NCBI GenBank assembly: GCA_021793335.1
Contig: JAJYSW010000030.1
Span: forward strand, 1 to 19,561
Source: Actinomycetes bacterium
Lineage (GTDB): Bacteria > Actinomycetota > Actinomycetes > Mycobacteriales > Micromonosporaceae
Length of the DNA: 19,561 bases
Direction: 5' to 3'
Shown: positions 1-7,109 of the stretch, piece by piece
How positions within the stretch are numbered: position 1 is the first letter of the stretch
Layout of the letters: every line of letters begins with the position of its first letter
Notes under the pieces: generated by a model
Database searches by the model: none
The model's input: the letters and a program-made list of their open reading frames with translations, nothing else
Told to the model about the DNA's origin: nothing
Position numbers and translations under genes: made by a program

Positions 1-1
1 C

Positions 2-97
2 CTTCTGCACGGGCGCAAGCGTATCGCTGCGCTCGCTCGTGGACTTCACGATGCGCTCGCTCCGTTCACCGGCAGGGATGTCCCGATTGATGCTTAA
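2..97 (+). other. Possible 3' end of a truncated upstream gene
   Basis: From base 2 a frame runs open for 31 codons to a TAA at 95-97. It reads as a plausible soluble C-terminus with a basic then hydrophobic-helical character (key stretch RIAALARGLHDAL). Against this, about 40% of its codons end in A or T, well below the real genes here, and the opposite strand is also open. The tract also carries a repeated 11-mer (28-38 and 52-62), which is typical of low-complexity intergenic DNA. I cannot assign a family, and it may be noncoding. Confidence 0.22.
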
Positions 98-254
98 CCG
101 GGTAAGTCCACAGAATCTATCGGCCGCGCCCGCTTGCGTCAATAACGGAGTGGCACCGTGACCATATTGCAACGAACCGACCCGCGACCCCTGTAGAAAA
201 ACCGGCTTCCACCTGGGCATACACGTGATATACGGTCCGCATGGAGCCCCGCTC

Positions 255-270
255 GGGGGACCGCTCCCCC
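255..270. promoter_or_regulatory. Candidate LacI-family operator upstream of the transporter operon
   Basis: GGGGGA-CCGC-TCCCCC is a perfect 6-bp inverted repeat with a 4-base centre. Its inner 14 bases match 11 of 14 positions of TGGGAGCGCTCCCA, the operator known for the actinobacterial LacI-family sugar repressors CebR and CelR. It lies 20 bases upstream of the TTGACA element and heads an operon that ends in a lacI-type gene. Binding by that repressor is inferred. A hairpin without regulatory role is the alternative. Confidence 0.45.
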
Positions 271-290
271 AGCCCGGACTCCGCGCCCCC

Positions 291-319
291 TTGACATTGA
301 AAAACGCTCATGGTTCAGT
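291..319 (+). promoter_or_regulatory. Putative sigma-70-type promoter of the transporter operon
   Basis: A perfect TTGACA -35 hexamer (291-296) is followed after 17 bases by TTCAGT (314-319), a weak -10 with 3 of 6 consensus bases. Transcription would begin near 326, giving an untranslated leader of about 110 bases. A weaker alternative -10 (TATACG, 229-234) would put the LacI-like box just downstream of its start site. The assignment rests on hexamer matching only. Confidence 0.4.
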
Positions 320-435
320 AGCCTCACTGACCCGGTTAAGATGCCTCGCGTCACACCCCTGGACCCCTCCAGAACACAGGCGCATCCTTCGAACCGGGCG
401 CCGACCATCCCCTCAATGCGAAAGTTGAGCAGACC

Positions 436-2154
436 ATGACGAACAGGCGAAACGTCATCGCCATCATGGCGGGCGCCGCAGTCGCGGCCACCGCCACGGC
501 ATGCACCGACGACGGCGAGTCAGAGGCCCCCGGGGACCTCGCCATCAGCGAATTCCCACGCAACGAGACCCTCTACACCACCGGGGCGGCCTGGGAACCG
601 CCCAGTGACTGGAACCCGATCACGCCCGGCCAGGCGACCGGCCTCAACGGCCTGGCCTACGAGCCCCTCTTCCTGTTCGACCCGGACGCGGCCAAACTGA
701 CCCCGTGGCTGGCCGAGTCCGGCGAATGGACCGCGGACCTGGTCTACGAACTCAAGCTCCGCAGCGGCATCAAATGGAACGACGGCAAGCAGCTGACCGC
801 CGCCGACGTCAAGTTCACGCTCGAAGTCGGCCAGATCCCATCCGTCCCATACCACAACATCTGGAACTGGGTCGAATCGGTCGAGGTCATCGACGATCTG
901 AACGTCCGGGTCGACTTCAGCGAAGCGCGACACCAGGAATGGGACAACTTCCTCTACGCCAACGTGATCGTGCCCGAACACGTCTTCTCCGAATACTCCG
1001 AGGACGAGCTCCTCACCGGATCCAACGAGAACCCGGTGGCCTCGGGGCCCTACACCGTCCACAGCCACGCCCAGGACCGCATCGCCTGGGTCAAGCGCGA
1101 CGACTGGTGGGCCACCGAGCACCTCGGCCTCGAAGTCCAGCCGACCTTCATCGTCGACATCGTCAACACCAGCAACGAGGTCACCCTCAACATGCTGATG
1201 CAAGGCGAGCTCGACCTGTCGAACAACTTCCTGCCGGGCATCGCCGACCTCATGGAAGGCCAGCCGACGCTCAGCACCTACTTCGACGGCCCGCCGTACA
1301 TGCTGCCGGCGAACACGGCCATGCTCGTGCCCAACACCACGATCAAGCCGCTCGACGACCCGGCGTTCCGCCGCGCCATGGCCGTGGCCATCAGCCCCGG
1401 CGAGATCGTCGACACCGTCTACGGCAACATCGTCGCCGAGGCCAGCCCCACCGGCCTCCTGCCGATATGGGAGCGCTACTTCGACCAGTCGGTCCTCGCC
1501 GAGCACGGCTTCCAGTTCGAGCCGTCCCAGGCCGTGACCATGCTGGAGGCCGCCGGCTACGTCGACACCGACGGCGACGGCTTCCGTGAGACCCCCGACG
1601 GCGAGTCGATCCAACTGAAGCTCCAGGTCCCCGCCGGCTGGACCGACTGGGAGGAGGCCGCCCGCTCCATCGCCAACGACCTGCGCGACGTCGGCATCAA
1701 CGTCACCGAGGAGTTCATCGACGCCGGAGCCCTCGACGACGCCCGCACCACCGGCGACTACGAGATGATCCTCAACAACTGGAGCGGGGTGAGCCACTCG
1801 CCGTGGACGCACTACCGATACCTGTTCCAGCTGCCGGTCAACCCCGAGCAGCATGACGCGAACTTCTCGCGCTGGGAGAGCGAAGAGGGCTGGGAGCTGA
1901 CGCAGGAACTCGCCGCCACCGCGTCCGACGACCCTCGCTTCCAGGAGATCCTCTCCGAACTCCAGCGGATCTCGCTCGAAGAGATGCCGGCCATCCCGAT
2001 CTGGTACAACGGCGTCTGGGCGCAGGCCAGCAACGCGGTGTGGACCAACTGGCCCTCCGAGGCCGACGACGCACCCGATGCCTACCCGTGCACCTGGAAC
2101 GAGATGTGGCGACTGGGCGCGATCCACATGTTCACCGAGATCGAGCTCGCCTAG
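436..2154 (+). CDS. ABC transporter family-5 solute-binding lipoprotein, probably for oligosaccharides
   Basis: Extracellular binding protein (572 aa) that delivers ligand to the permeases encoded next. The N-terminus has RR at residues 4-5, a hydrophobic stretch and Cys23 in a loose lipobox (ATAC), so lipidation, perhaps after Tat export, is likely. Family-5 (DppA/OppA-like) hallmarks are visible: YEPLFLFDP near 75, WNDGKQLTAADVKFTLE near 115-130 and FRRAMAVAISP near 315. The early segment PPSDWNPITPGQATGLNGLAYEP resembles the subgroup that in Thermotoga binds cello- and manno-oligosaccharides rather than peptides. The LacI regulator in the operon and the distal mannanase gene support a sugar ligand, but that is inference; peptides remain possible. 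The ribosome site (GAG at 427-429) is weak, but no better start exists. Confidence 0.92.
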   Translation: MTNRRNVIAIMAGAAVAATATACTDDGESEAPGDLAISEFPRNETLYTTGAAWEPPSDWNPITPGQATGLNGLAYEPLFLFDPDAAKLTPWLAESGEWTADLVYELKLRSGIKWNDGKQLTAADVKFTLEVGQIPSVPYHNIWNWVESVEVIDDLNVRVDFSEARHQEWDNFLYANVIVPEHVFSEYSEDELLTGSNENPVASGPYTVHSHAQDRIAWVKRDDWWATEHLGLEVQPTFIVDIVNTSNEVTLNMLMQGELDLSNNFLPGIADLMEGQPTLSTYFDGPPYMLPANTAMLVPNTTIKPLDDPAFRRAMAVAISPGEIVDTVYGNIVAEASPTGLLPIWERYFDQSVLAEHGFQFEPSQAVTMLEAAGYVDTDGDGFRETPDGESIQLKLQVPAGWTDWEEAARSIANDLRDVGINVTEEFIDAGALDDARTTGDYEMILNNWSGVSHSPWTHYRYLFQLPVNPEQHDANFSRWESEEGWELTQELAATASDDPRFQEILSELQRISLEEMPAIPIWYNGVWAQASNAVWTNWPSEADDAPDAYPCTWNEMWRLGAIHMFTEIELA

Positions 2155-2163
2155 CAGCGGCCC

Positions 2164-2188
2164 GGGGGCCGGCCCTCCGCCGGCCCCC
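2164..2188 (+). other. Intercistronic stem-loop between binding-protein and permease genes
   Basis: GGGGGCCGGC (2164-2173) and GCCGGCCCCC (2179-2188) form a perfect 10-bp GC stem around a 5-base loop, 9 bases after the binding-protein stop. No T-run follows, so full termination is unlikely. Such hairpins after binding-protein genes (for example between malE and malF) stabilise the upstream mRNA segment or cause partial termination, which keeps binding protein in excess over the membrane components. Confidence 0.75.
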
Positions 2189-2209
2189 ACCCGACCACAA
2201 GGAACGATC

Positions 2210-3205
2210 ATGGGCCGTTATTTCCGGCGCAAGCTTCTCCTCTACGGCATCACCTTCTTCATCGCCGTCACCATCAACTTCGCCATCCCCCGCCTCATGC
2301 CGGGGGACCCGGTCTCGCGCATGCTCAGCCGCCACTCGGTGGCCAACCCCGAGTCCTCCCAGGCGCTGCGCACCTACTTCGAGAACCTGTTCGGCTTCGA
2401 CGTGCCACTGTGGCAGCAGTACCTCAACTACTGGACCGCGCTGCTCCAAGGCGATCTGGGCGTGAGCATCTACGCGTTCCCCGCCTCGGTCTCCAGCGTC
2501 GTCATGGACGCGCTGCCGTATACGCTGGCGCTGCTGCTGCCCTCGATCATCCTCAGCTGGTTCGTCGGCAACGGGCTGGGAGCCATGGCCGCCCGCAATA
2601 AGTGGCTCGACAACACGCTGCTGCCGATCGGGTACCTGTTCACGGCCGTGCCGTACATGTGGCTGGCGATCCTGCTGGCCTGGCTGGGCGGCATCATCCT
2701 GGGCTGGTTCCCCGTCGCCGCCGGCTACAGCCTCGCGCTCACGCCGACGCTCAGCTGGACCTTCGTCCTCAACCTCATCCATCACTGGTTCCTGCCCTTC
2801 CTGTCGCTGTTCGTCGTCGCACTCGGCGGCTGGGCGATCGGGATGCGGAACCTGGTGATCTACGAACTCGAATCCGATTACTCGAACTACCTCCGGTCGC
2901 TCGGCGCGCCGCAGCGGCTGGTGCGCCGCTACGCGTTCCGCAACGCGATGCTGCCCCAGATCAGCGGCCTGGCGCTCCAGCTCGGCGTCGTGGTCGGCGG
3001 TGCCCTGGTCACCGAAGTGGTCTTCGCCTATCCCGGCCTCGGGTCCCTGATGCTCAACGCCATCAACAGCCAGGACTTCTTCCTGCTTCAGGGCATCCTG
3101 CTGTTCATCGTGATCGGCGTGCTGGTCTTCAACTTCCTGGCCGACGTCGTCTACGTCCTGGTCGACCCTCGCACCCGCCTCGGACTCGAAGGAGGCCAAT
3201 CATGA
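2210..3205 (+). CDS. ABC transporter permease, DppB/OppB type
   Basis: Inner-membrane permease (331 aa), one half of the translocation channel. It shows the typical DppB layout: an N-terminal membrane helix (about 9-27), the PRLMPGDPV segment (27-35), an extracytoplasmic domain, then about five more hydrophobic helices. The EAA coupling loop is seen as LRSLGAPQRLVRRYAFRNAM (228-247) and contacts an ATPase. The tail DPRTRLG is typical of the family. The ATG at 2210 is chosen because AAGGA (2199-2203) precedes it at good spacing and the protein then starts with the standard MGRYFRRKLL; the longer open frame runs back into the preceding gene. It overlaps the next gene by ATGA (3202-3205). Confidence 0.93.
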   Translation: MGRYFRRKLLLYGITFFIAVTINFAIPRLMPGDPVSRMLSRHSVANPESSQALRTYFENLFGFDVPLWQQYLNYWTALLQGDLGVSIYAFPASVSSVVMDALPYTLALLLPSIILSWFVGNGLGAMAARNKWLDNTLLPIGYLFTAVPYMWLAILLAWLGGIILGWFPVAAGYSLALTPTLSWTFVLNLIHHWFLPFLSLFVVALGGWAIGMRNLVIYELESDYSNYLRSLGAPQRLVRRYAFRNAMLPQISGLALQLGVVVGGALVTEVVFAYPGLGSLMLNAINSQDFFLLQGILLFIVIGVLVFNFLADVVYVLVDPRTRLGLEGGQS

Positions 3206-4083
3206 CCGCCGGCATCACCCCCGACGCCGAGGTGATCGGCGAACGCGGCGAGCACCTGTACTTCGCGCTGCGCAACCCGAAGGTCGTCATCGGCCTCACG
3301 GTCGTGACAGCGCTCCTGCTGCTCGGCGTGTTCGGCCCCTTCTTCGTCTCCGCGGACCCCAATGAGTACATCGGACCCAAGTCCACGGCGCCCTCGGGCG
3401 AGTACTGGCTGGGCACCACTTACTTCGGGCAGGACGTGTTCGCGCAGTTCGTGCACGGCCTGCGCTCGTCCTACGTGGTCGGCGGCCTCGGCGGCGGCAT
3501 CGCCTTCGTGATCGGGCTGAGCGTCGGCTTCACCGCCGGCTACCGCGGGGGCATCGTCGACGAGCTGCTCAACATGCTCACCAACGTCGTCCTCGTCCTC
3601 CCGGCGCTCGCCGTCCTCATCGTCATCAGCTCGTATCTGGAGGTGCGCGGCGTGATCGCCCAGGGAATCATCATCGGGCTGTTCTCCTGGCCATGGGTGG
3701 CCCGCGCGGTCCGAGCCCAATCGCTCACGCTGCGCAACCGCGACTACGTGGACCTGGCGAGACTGACCGGCAAGCGCGCCCCGCAGATCATCCTCAAGGA
3801 GATCATGCCGAACATGGCCTCCTACCTGCTGATGACGGTGATCCTGCTGTTCGGCGGCGCGATCCTGTTCGCCGCCATGCTCGACTTCATCGGCCTGGGC
3901 CCGACCGACGCCGTCTCCTTGGGCACCATGATGCAGCAGTCCATGGCATGGAGCTCGCTCCACCTCGGACTGTGGTGGTGGTTCGTCCCGCCGGGGATGG
4001 CGATCACCGCGATCGTCGGCTCGCTGTACATCACCAACGTCGGCCTCGACGAGGTCTTCAACCCCAAGCTGAGGGAGATGTAG
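3202..4083 (+). CDS. ABC transporter permease, DppC/OppC type
   Basis: Second inner-membrane permease (293 aa), partner of the preceding protein. A first helix at about 28-49 is followed by the DppC signature GTTYFGQDVFAQFVHGLRSS (71-90), then five hydrophobic segments. The EAA loop LARLTGKRAPQIILKEIMPN lies at 185-204, and the family's C-terminal GLDEVFNPKLREM ending is present. The start ATG overlaps the upstream TGA (ATGA), and GGAGG (3191-3195) sits at ideal distance, so translation is both coupled and independently primed. Confidence 0.93.
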   Translation: MTAGITPDAEVIGERGEHLYFALRNPKVVIGLTVVTALLLLGVFGPFFVSADPNEYIGPKSTAPSGEYWLGTTYFGQDVFAQFVHGLRSSYVVGGLGGGIAFVIGLSVGFTAGYRGGIVDELLNMLTNVVLVLPALAVLIVISSYLEVRGVIAQGIIIGLFSWPWVARAVRAQSLTLRNRDYVDLARLTGKRAPQIILKEIMPNMASYLLMTVILLFGGAILFAAMLDFIGLGPTDAVSLGTMMQQSMAWSSLHLGLWWWFVPPGMAITAIVGSLYITNVGLDEVFNPKLREM

Positions 4084-4085
4084 CC

Positions 4086-4145
4086 GTGGCTTTGGAAACA
4101 TTCGACGCGACACCATGGGAGGCACGGCCATGGCACTGCGTGTAG
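4086..4145 (+). CDS. Tiny 19-codon ORF overlapping the start of the first ATPase gene
   Basis: GTG at 4086, 2 bases after the permease stop and preceded by GGGAG (4074-4078), opens a frame of 19 codons ending TAG at 4143-4145, inside the first codons of the ATPase gene. The peptide has two Trp (PWEARPWHCV end) and no recognisable family. It could act as a coupling or leader ORF that keeps ribosomes moving from permease to ATPase. It could equally be chance in a 46-base spacer. Confidence 0.2.
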   Translation: MALETFDATPWEARPWHCV

Positions 4146-5083
4146 AGGACCTCCGCGTGCACTACCGCACCATGCGCGGCGACGTCCGCGCCCTCGACGG
4201 AGTCTCATTCGAGCTCGAAGACGGCGAGATCATGGGGCTCGCCGGCGAATCCGGCTGCGGCAAGACCACGCTCGGCAAGAGCCTGATCAGGCTCGACGAG
4301 CGCATGCGCCACGTCGGCGGCACCGCGGTGCTCGACGCCCTGGAGCTGCCCATCGGCGACGACCGCGCGATGAACCGGCGCCGGTACACCGACGTGTCGA
4401 TCATCCCGCAGTACTCGATGAGCGCGCTGAACCCCACCCGCAAGATCGGGAAGCTGACCGCGGACCTGCTGCGCGCCAAGGGCCGGTCCTACCGGCAGTT
4501 GCGGCCGGAGCTGGTGCGCCGCCTCGAACTGGTGGGGCTTTCGGAGAAGGTGCTCGACAACTACCCGATCGAGCTGTCCGGGGGCATGAAACAGCGGGTG
4601 GTCATGGTGCTCTCGACGCTGCTGGACCCGAGCCTGCTCATCGCCGACGAGGTCACCTCGGCGCTCGACGTGTCGAACCAGAAGGCCGTCGCCGAGACGC
4701 TCGTGCGGTTCCGCGACCTGGGCTTCGTCAAGAGCATGATCGTGGTGACCCACGACCTGTCGCTGGTCTACCAGATCGCCGACACGATCATGATCATGTA
4801 CGCGGGCCAGGTGGTCGAGAAGGCTCCGGCCGAGACCATCGTCGGATCGCCGCGGCACCCTTATACGCAGGCGCTGATCGGGGCCCTGCCGGAGGTGGGG
4901 CTCGAATACGGGGACAAGCGGCTCAAGAGCATTCCGGGCAGACCGCCGCAGCTGTTGAACCCGCCGAGCGGATGCCGCTTCCGCGAGCGGTGCCCGCTCG
5001 CGGACCGGCGCTGCGCCGAGGACCCTCCGGTGGTCCGGATCGCCGACGACCACGTGGCCTCGTGCTGGAAGGTGACGAACTGA
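4130..5083 (+). CDS. ABC transporter ATP-binding protein, DppD/OppD type with C-terminal Cys cluster
   Basis: Cytoplasmic ATPase (317 aa) powering the importer. Motifs: Walker A GESGCGKTT (39-47), Q-loop Q94, signature LSGGMKQR (149-156), Walker B LLIADEVTSALD (169-180) with catalytic Glu174, and switch His208. The C-terminal oligopeptide-ABC extension is present (HPYTQALIGALP near 243, then IPGRPP near 268). It carries Cys282, Cys288, Cys295 and Cys312, the arrangement that holds a [4Fe-4S] cluster in characterised DppD-type ATPases. The ATG at 4130 is preferred over one at 4115 because GGGAGG (4117-4122) is a strong ribosome site for it and the protein then begins MALRVEDLRVHY as relatives do. 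Confidence 0.93.
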   Translation: MALRVEDLRVHYRTMRGDVRALDGVSFELEDGEIMGLAGESGCGKTTLGKSLIRLDERMRHVGGTAVLDALELPIGDDRAMNRRRYTDVSIIPQYSMSALNPTRKIGKLTADLLRAKGRSYRQLRPELVRRLELVGLSEKVLDNYPIELSGGMKQRVVMVLSTLLDPSLLIADEVTSALDVSNQKAVAETLVRFRDLGFVKSMIVVTHDLSLVYQIADTIMIMYAGQVVEKAPAETIVGSPRHPYTQALIGALPEVGLEYGDKRLKSIPGRPPQLLNPPSGCRFRERCPLADRRCAEDPPVVRIADDHVASCWKVTN

Positions 5084-5084
5084 C

Positions 5085-5972
5085 ATGCTCGAACTCGAGA
5101 ACGTCTGGAAGTCCTATCGGGTCGGCGCGCTCGGCTCGAAGCGGCTGACCGCCGTGCGGGACGTCAGCTTCGCCATCGCTCCCGGCGAGGTGCTCTCGGT
5201 GGTGGGCGAGTCCGGCAGCGGGAAGACCACCATCGGGAAGATGGTGCTCCAGCTGATCTCGGTCACCAACGGCTCCATCCGCTTGAACGGCGAGGACATC
5301 ACCGCTGCGCGGCACTCCCGGCGCAAGGCGTACTACCGCCGCGTCCAAGGCGTGTTCCAAGACCCCTTCAGCAGCTATAACCCGATCTTCAAGGCCGACC
5401 GGGTCCTGGAGACGGTCCGGGAATCGTTCTTCCCCGAATCGAAACGTTCCGAATGGGACGGTAAAGTCGAGCGGACACTACTGTCGGTGGGGCTCGATCC
5501 CGGTGCGGTGCTGCGGAAGTACCCGCATCAGCTCAGCGGCGGGCAGCTCCAGCGGATGCTCATCGCGCGGGCGCTGCTGCTCGACATCGAAGTCCTGGTG
5601 GCCGACGAGATCATCAGCATGCTGGACGCGTCGACCAGGATCGACGTGCTCAACCTGCTCGGCGGTCTCAAGCAGCGCGGCTTGGGCGTGCTGTTCATCA
5701 CTCATGATCTGTCCCTTGCGAACTACATCAGCGAGCGGGTCATCATCATGCGGCACGGAGCGGTGGTGGAGATGGGGGCGACCGGCAAGGTGTTCGGCGA
5801 TCCGCGGCATCCGTATTCGCGGAACCTGCTGGCATCGGTGCCGCAGCTGCACCGCAAGTGGTCCGACGCGCCCACCGAACTCGAAGCGCTCGAACCGGAC
5901 GGGGACCGCGATATCGCGCCGCCCCCGCTTCGCGAAGTGGACGAGGATCACTGGGCGGCGATCGGACCCTGA
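5085..5972 (+). CDS. ABC transporter ATP-binding protein, DppF/OppF type
   Basis: Second cytoplasmic ATPase (295 aa), expected to pair as a heterodimer with the preceding one. Walker A GESGSGKTT (41-49), Q92, signature LSGGQLQR (150-157), Walker B VLVADEIISMLD (170-181) with Glu175, and switch His207 are intact. A family-typical HPYSRNLLASVP follows near 242. Unlike its partner it lacks the C-terminal Cys motif and ends in an acidic tail after residue 262. The start lies one base after the previous stop; GGAAGG (5067-5072) is the likely ribosome site. In place of the usual DEPTSALD it reads DEIISMLD, a modest deviation in the D-loop region. Confidence 0.93.
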   Translation: MLELENVWKSYRVGALGSKRLTAVRDVSFAIAPGEVLSVVGESGSGKTTIGKMVLQLISVTNGSIRLNGEDITAARHSRRKAYYRRVQGVFQDPFSSYNPIFKADRVLETVRESFFPESKRSEWDGKVERTLLSVGLDPGAVLRKYPHQLSGGQLQRMLIARALLLDIEVLVADEIISMLDASTRIDVLNLLGGLKQRGLGVLFITHDLSLANYISERVIIMRHGAVVEMGATGKVFGDPRHPYSRNLLASVPQLHRKWSDAPTELEALEPDGDRDIAPPPLREVDEDHWAAIGP

Positions 5973-5997
5973 CCGGGGCCGGCGACGAAGGGACGAC

Positions 5998-7035
5998 ATG
6001 AGCAGACGCACGACCATCGCCGACATCGCCAAGGCGGCGGGGGTATCGAAGGGTGCGGTCTCTTACGCGCTCAATGGGCGGCCGGGCGTCTCGGCGGCGA
6101 CGAGGGAGCGGATTCTGGGCATCGCCGCCGAGATGGGGTTCGTGCCCAACCGAGCAGCGCGCTCGCTGTCGGTCTCCTCGGCTCAGGCCGTCGGCATCGC
6201 ATTGCGCCGCACGGCCCGCACGCTCGGCATCGAGCCGTACTTCATGGAGCTCATCAGCGGCATCGAGGCGACGCTGTCGGCCGGTTCGCTCGGTCTGACG
6301 CTCCAGATCGTCGGTTCGGTCGACGAAGAGCTCGAAGTCTACCGGCGCTGGTGGGCCGAGCGGCGGGTCGACGGCGTGCTGCTGTGCGATGTGGGCGCCG
6401 ACGACCGGCGTCTCGACGCGGTCGCGCGGCTGGGGCTCCCGGCGGTGGCCGTCGGCGGCCCCGTCGAGGGACGCCGCCTGCCGTCGGTGTGGCACGACGA
6501 CGCCCAGCCGTGCCGTGAGGCGCTCGAATACCTGTACGCGCTCGGGCACCGGCGAGTGGCGCGCGTGGCCGGGCTGCCCCGACTGCTGCACACCACCATT
6601 CGCGATACCGCGTTCGCCGAGGCCGCCGGCAGCCTGGACTTCACGTCCTTCGAGACCGTCCACAGCGACTATTCCGGTGAACAGGGCGCGCGTCTCACGA
6701 GGCGGCTGCTCACCCAGCCCGAACGGCCCACCGCCGTGATCTACGACAACGACGTCATGGCCATCTCGGGACTCGGCGTGGCGCACGAGCTGGGACTGTC
6801 GGTGCCCGAACAGTTGTCCGTCGTGGCCTGGGACGATTCGCCGCTGTGCCGGTTCACGCACCCCTCGCTCACGGCGTTCAGCCGCGATATCCCCGCATAC
6901 GGCGCCAAGGCCGCGCAGACGCTGCTGTCCTTCATCGACGGCACACACGCGGTGGGCGAGCGCCCGGCGCTCTCGGTGCGGTGCCCGCCCGCGCAGCTGT
7001 CGCCGCGCGGCTCCACCGGTCCCGTGGGCGGCTGA
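5998..7035 (+). CDS. LacI-family transcriptional repressor
   Basis: DNA-binding sugar-responsive regulator (345 aa). The N-terminal helix-turn-helix TTIADIAKAAGVSKGAVSYALN (5-26) and hinge segment NRAARSLS (51-58) are canonical. The rest is the periplasmic-binding-protein-like effector domain, ending with the VPEQLSVVAWDDSPLCRFTHPSLT segment typical of LacI/GalR proteins. It is the last gene of the transporter operon, 25 bases after the second ATPase, with GAAGGGA before its ATG. Autoregulation through the box at 255-270, relieved by an imported oligosaccharide, is the expected arrangement. Its inducer cannot be read from sequence. Confidence 0.95.
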   Translation: MSRRTTIADIAKAAGVSKGAVSYALNGRPGVSAATRERILGIAAEMGFVPNRAARSLSVSSAQAVGIALRRTARTLGIEPYFMELISGIEATLSAGSLGLTLQIVGSVDEELEVYRRWWAERRVDGVLLCDVGADDRRLDAVARLGLPAVAVGGPVEGRRLPSVWHDDAQPCREALEYLYALGHRRVARVAGLPRLLHTTIRDTAFAEAAGSLDFTSFETVHSDYSGEQGARLTRRLLTQPERPTAVIYDNDVMAISGLGVAHELGLSVPEQLSVVAWDDSPLCRFTHPSLTAFSRDIPAYGAKAAQTLLSFIDGTHAVGERPALSVRCPPAQLSPRGSTGPVGG

Positions 7036-7052
7036 GCCGGGCGGCCCGGCTC
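7034..7052 (+). terminator. GC-rich hairpin terminating the transporter-lacI operon
   Basis: GAGCCGGG (7034-7041) and CCCGGCTC (7045-7052) form a perfect 8-bp stem around a 3-base loop, and the 5' arm overlaps the lacI stop codon. No U-tract follows. Hairpins of this kind act as terminators in many actinomycetes, and the position at the operon end fits. Confidence 0.6.
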
Positions 7053-7109
7053 GACCGCGGTTCAGCCCGAATATGGGTCGCCTTCAGGTCGCCGCGCCAG
7101 GATCGTGGC

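Larger units (their letters stand above)
98..435. other. Intergenic leader upstream of the transporter operon
   Basis: No convincing gene is present: the short frames here lack codon bias and recognisable motifs. The stretch contains a LacI-box-like inverted repeat (255-270), a TTGACA -35 element (291-296), a small inverted repeat CTGGA-CCCC-TCCAG (359-372) and a second one CTCAA/TTGAG (412-416 and 425-429). The last sits directly before the start codon and includes the GAG of the weak ribosome binding site. Confidence 0.6.

Noticed and set aside
28..62. Direct repeat TGCGCTCGCTC (28-38, 52-62) as a mobile-element or CRISPR-like signal
   Set aside because: Only two copies, low complexity and common filler sequence in actinomycetes; no spacer or terminal-repeat structure.
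139..408. Short frames in the leader before the transporter operon
   Set aside because: No family resemblance or codon bias; they overlap promoter-like elements.
520..2211. 563-codon open frame on the - strand opposite the binding-protein gene
   Set aside because: It is the antisense shadow of a GC-rich gene. Its composition (Val, Gly, Asp, Arg-rich) shows no domain, while the + strand frame is a clear family-5 binding protein.
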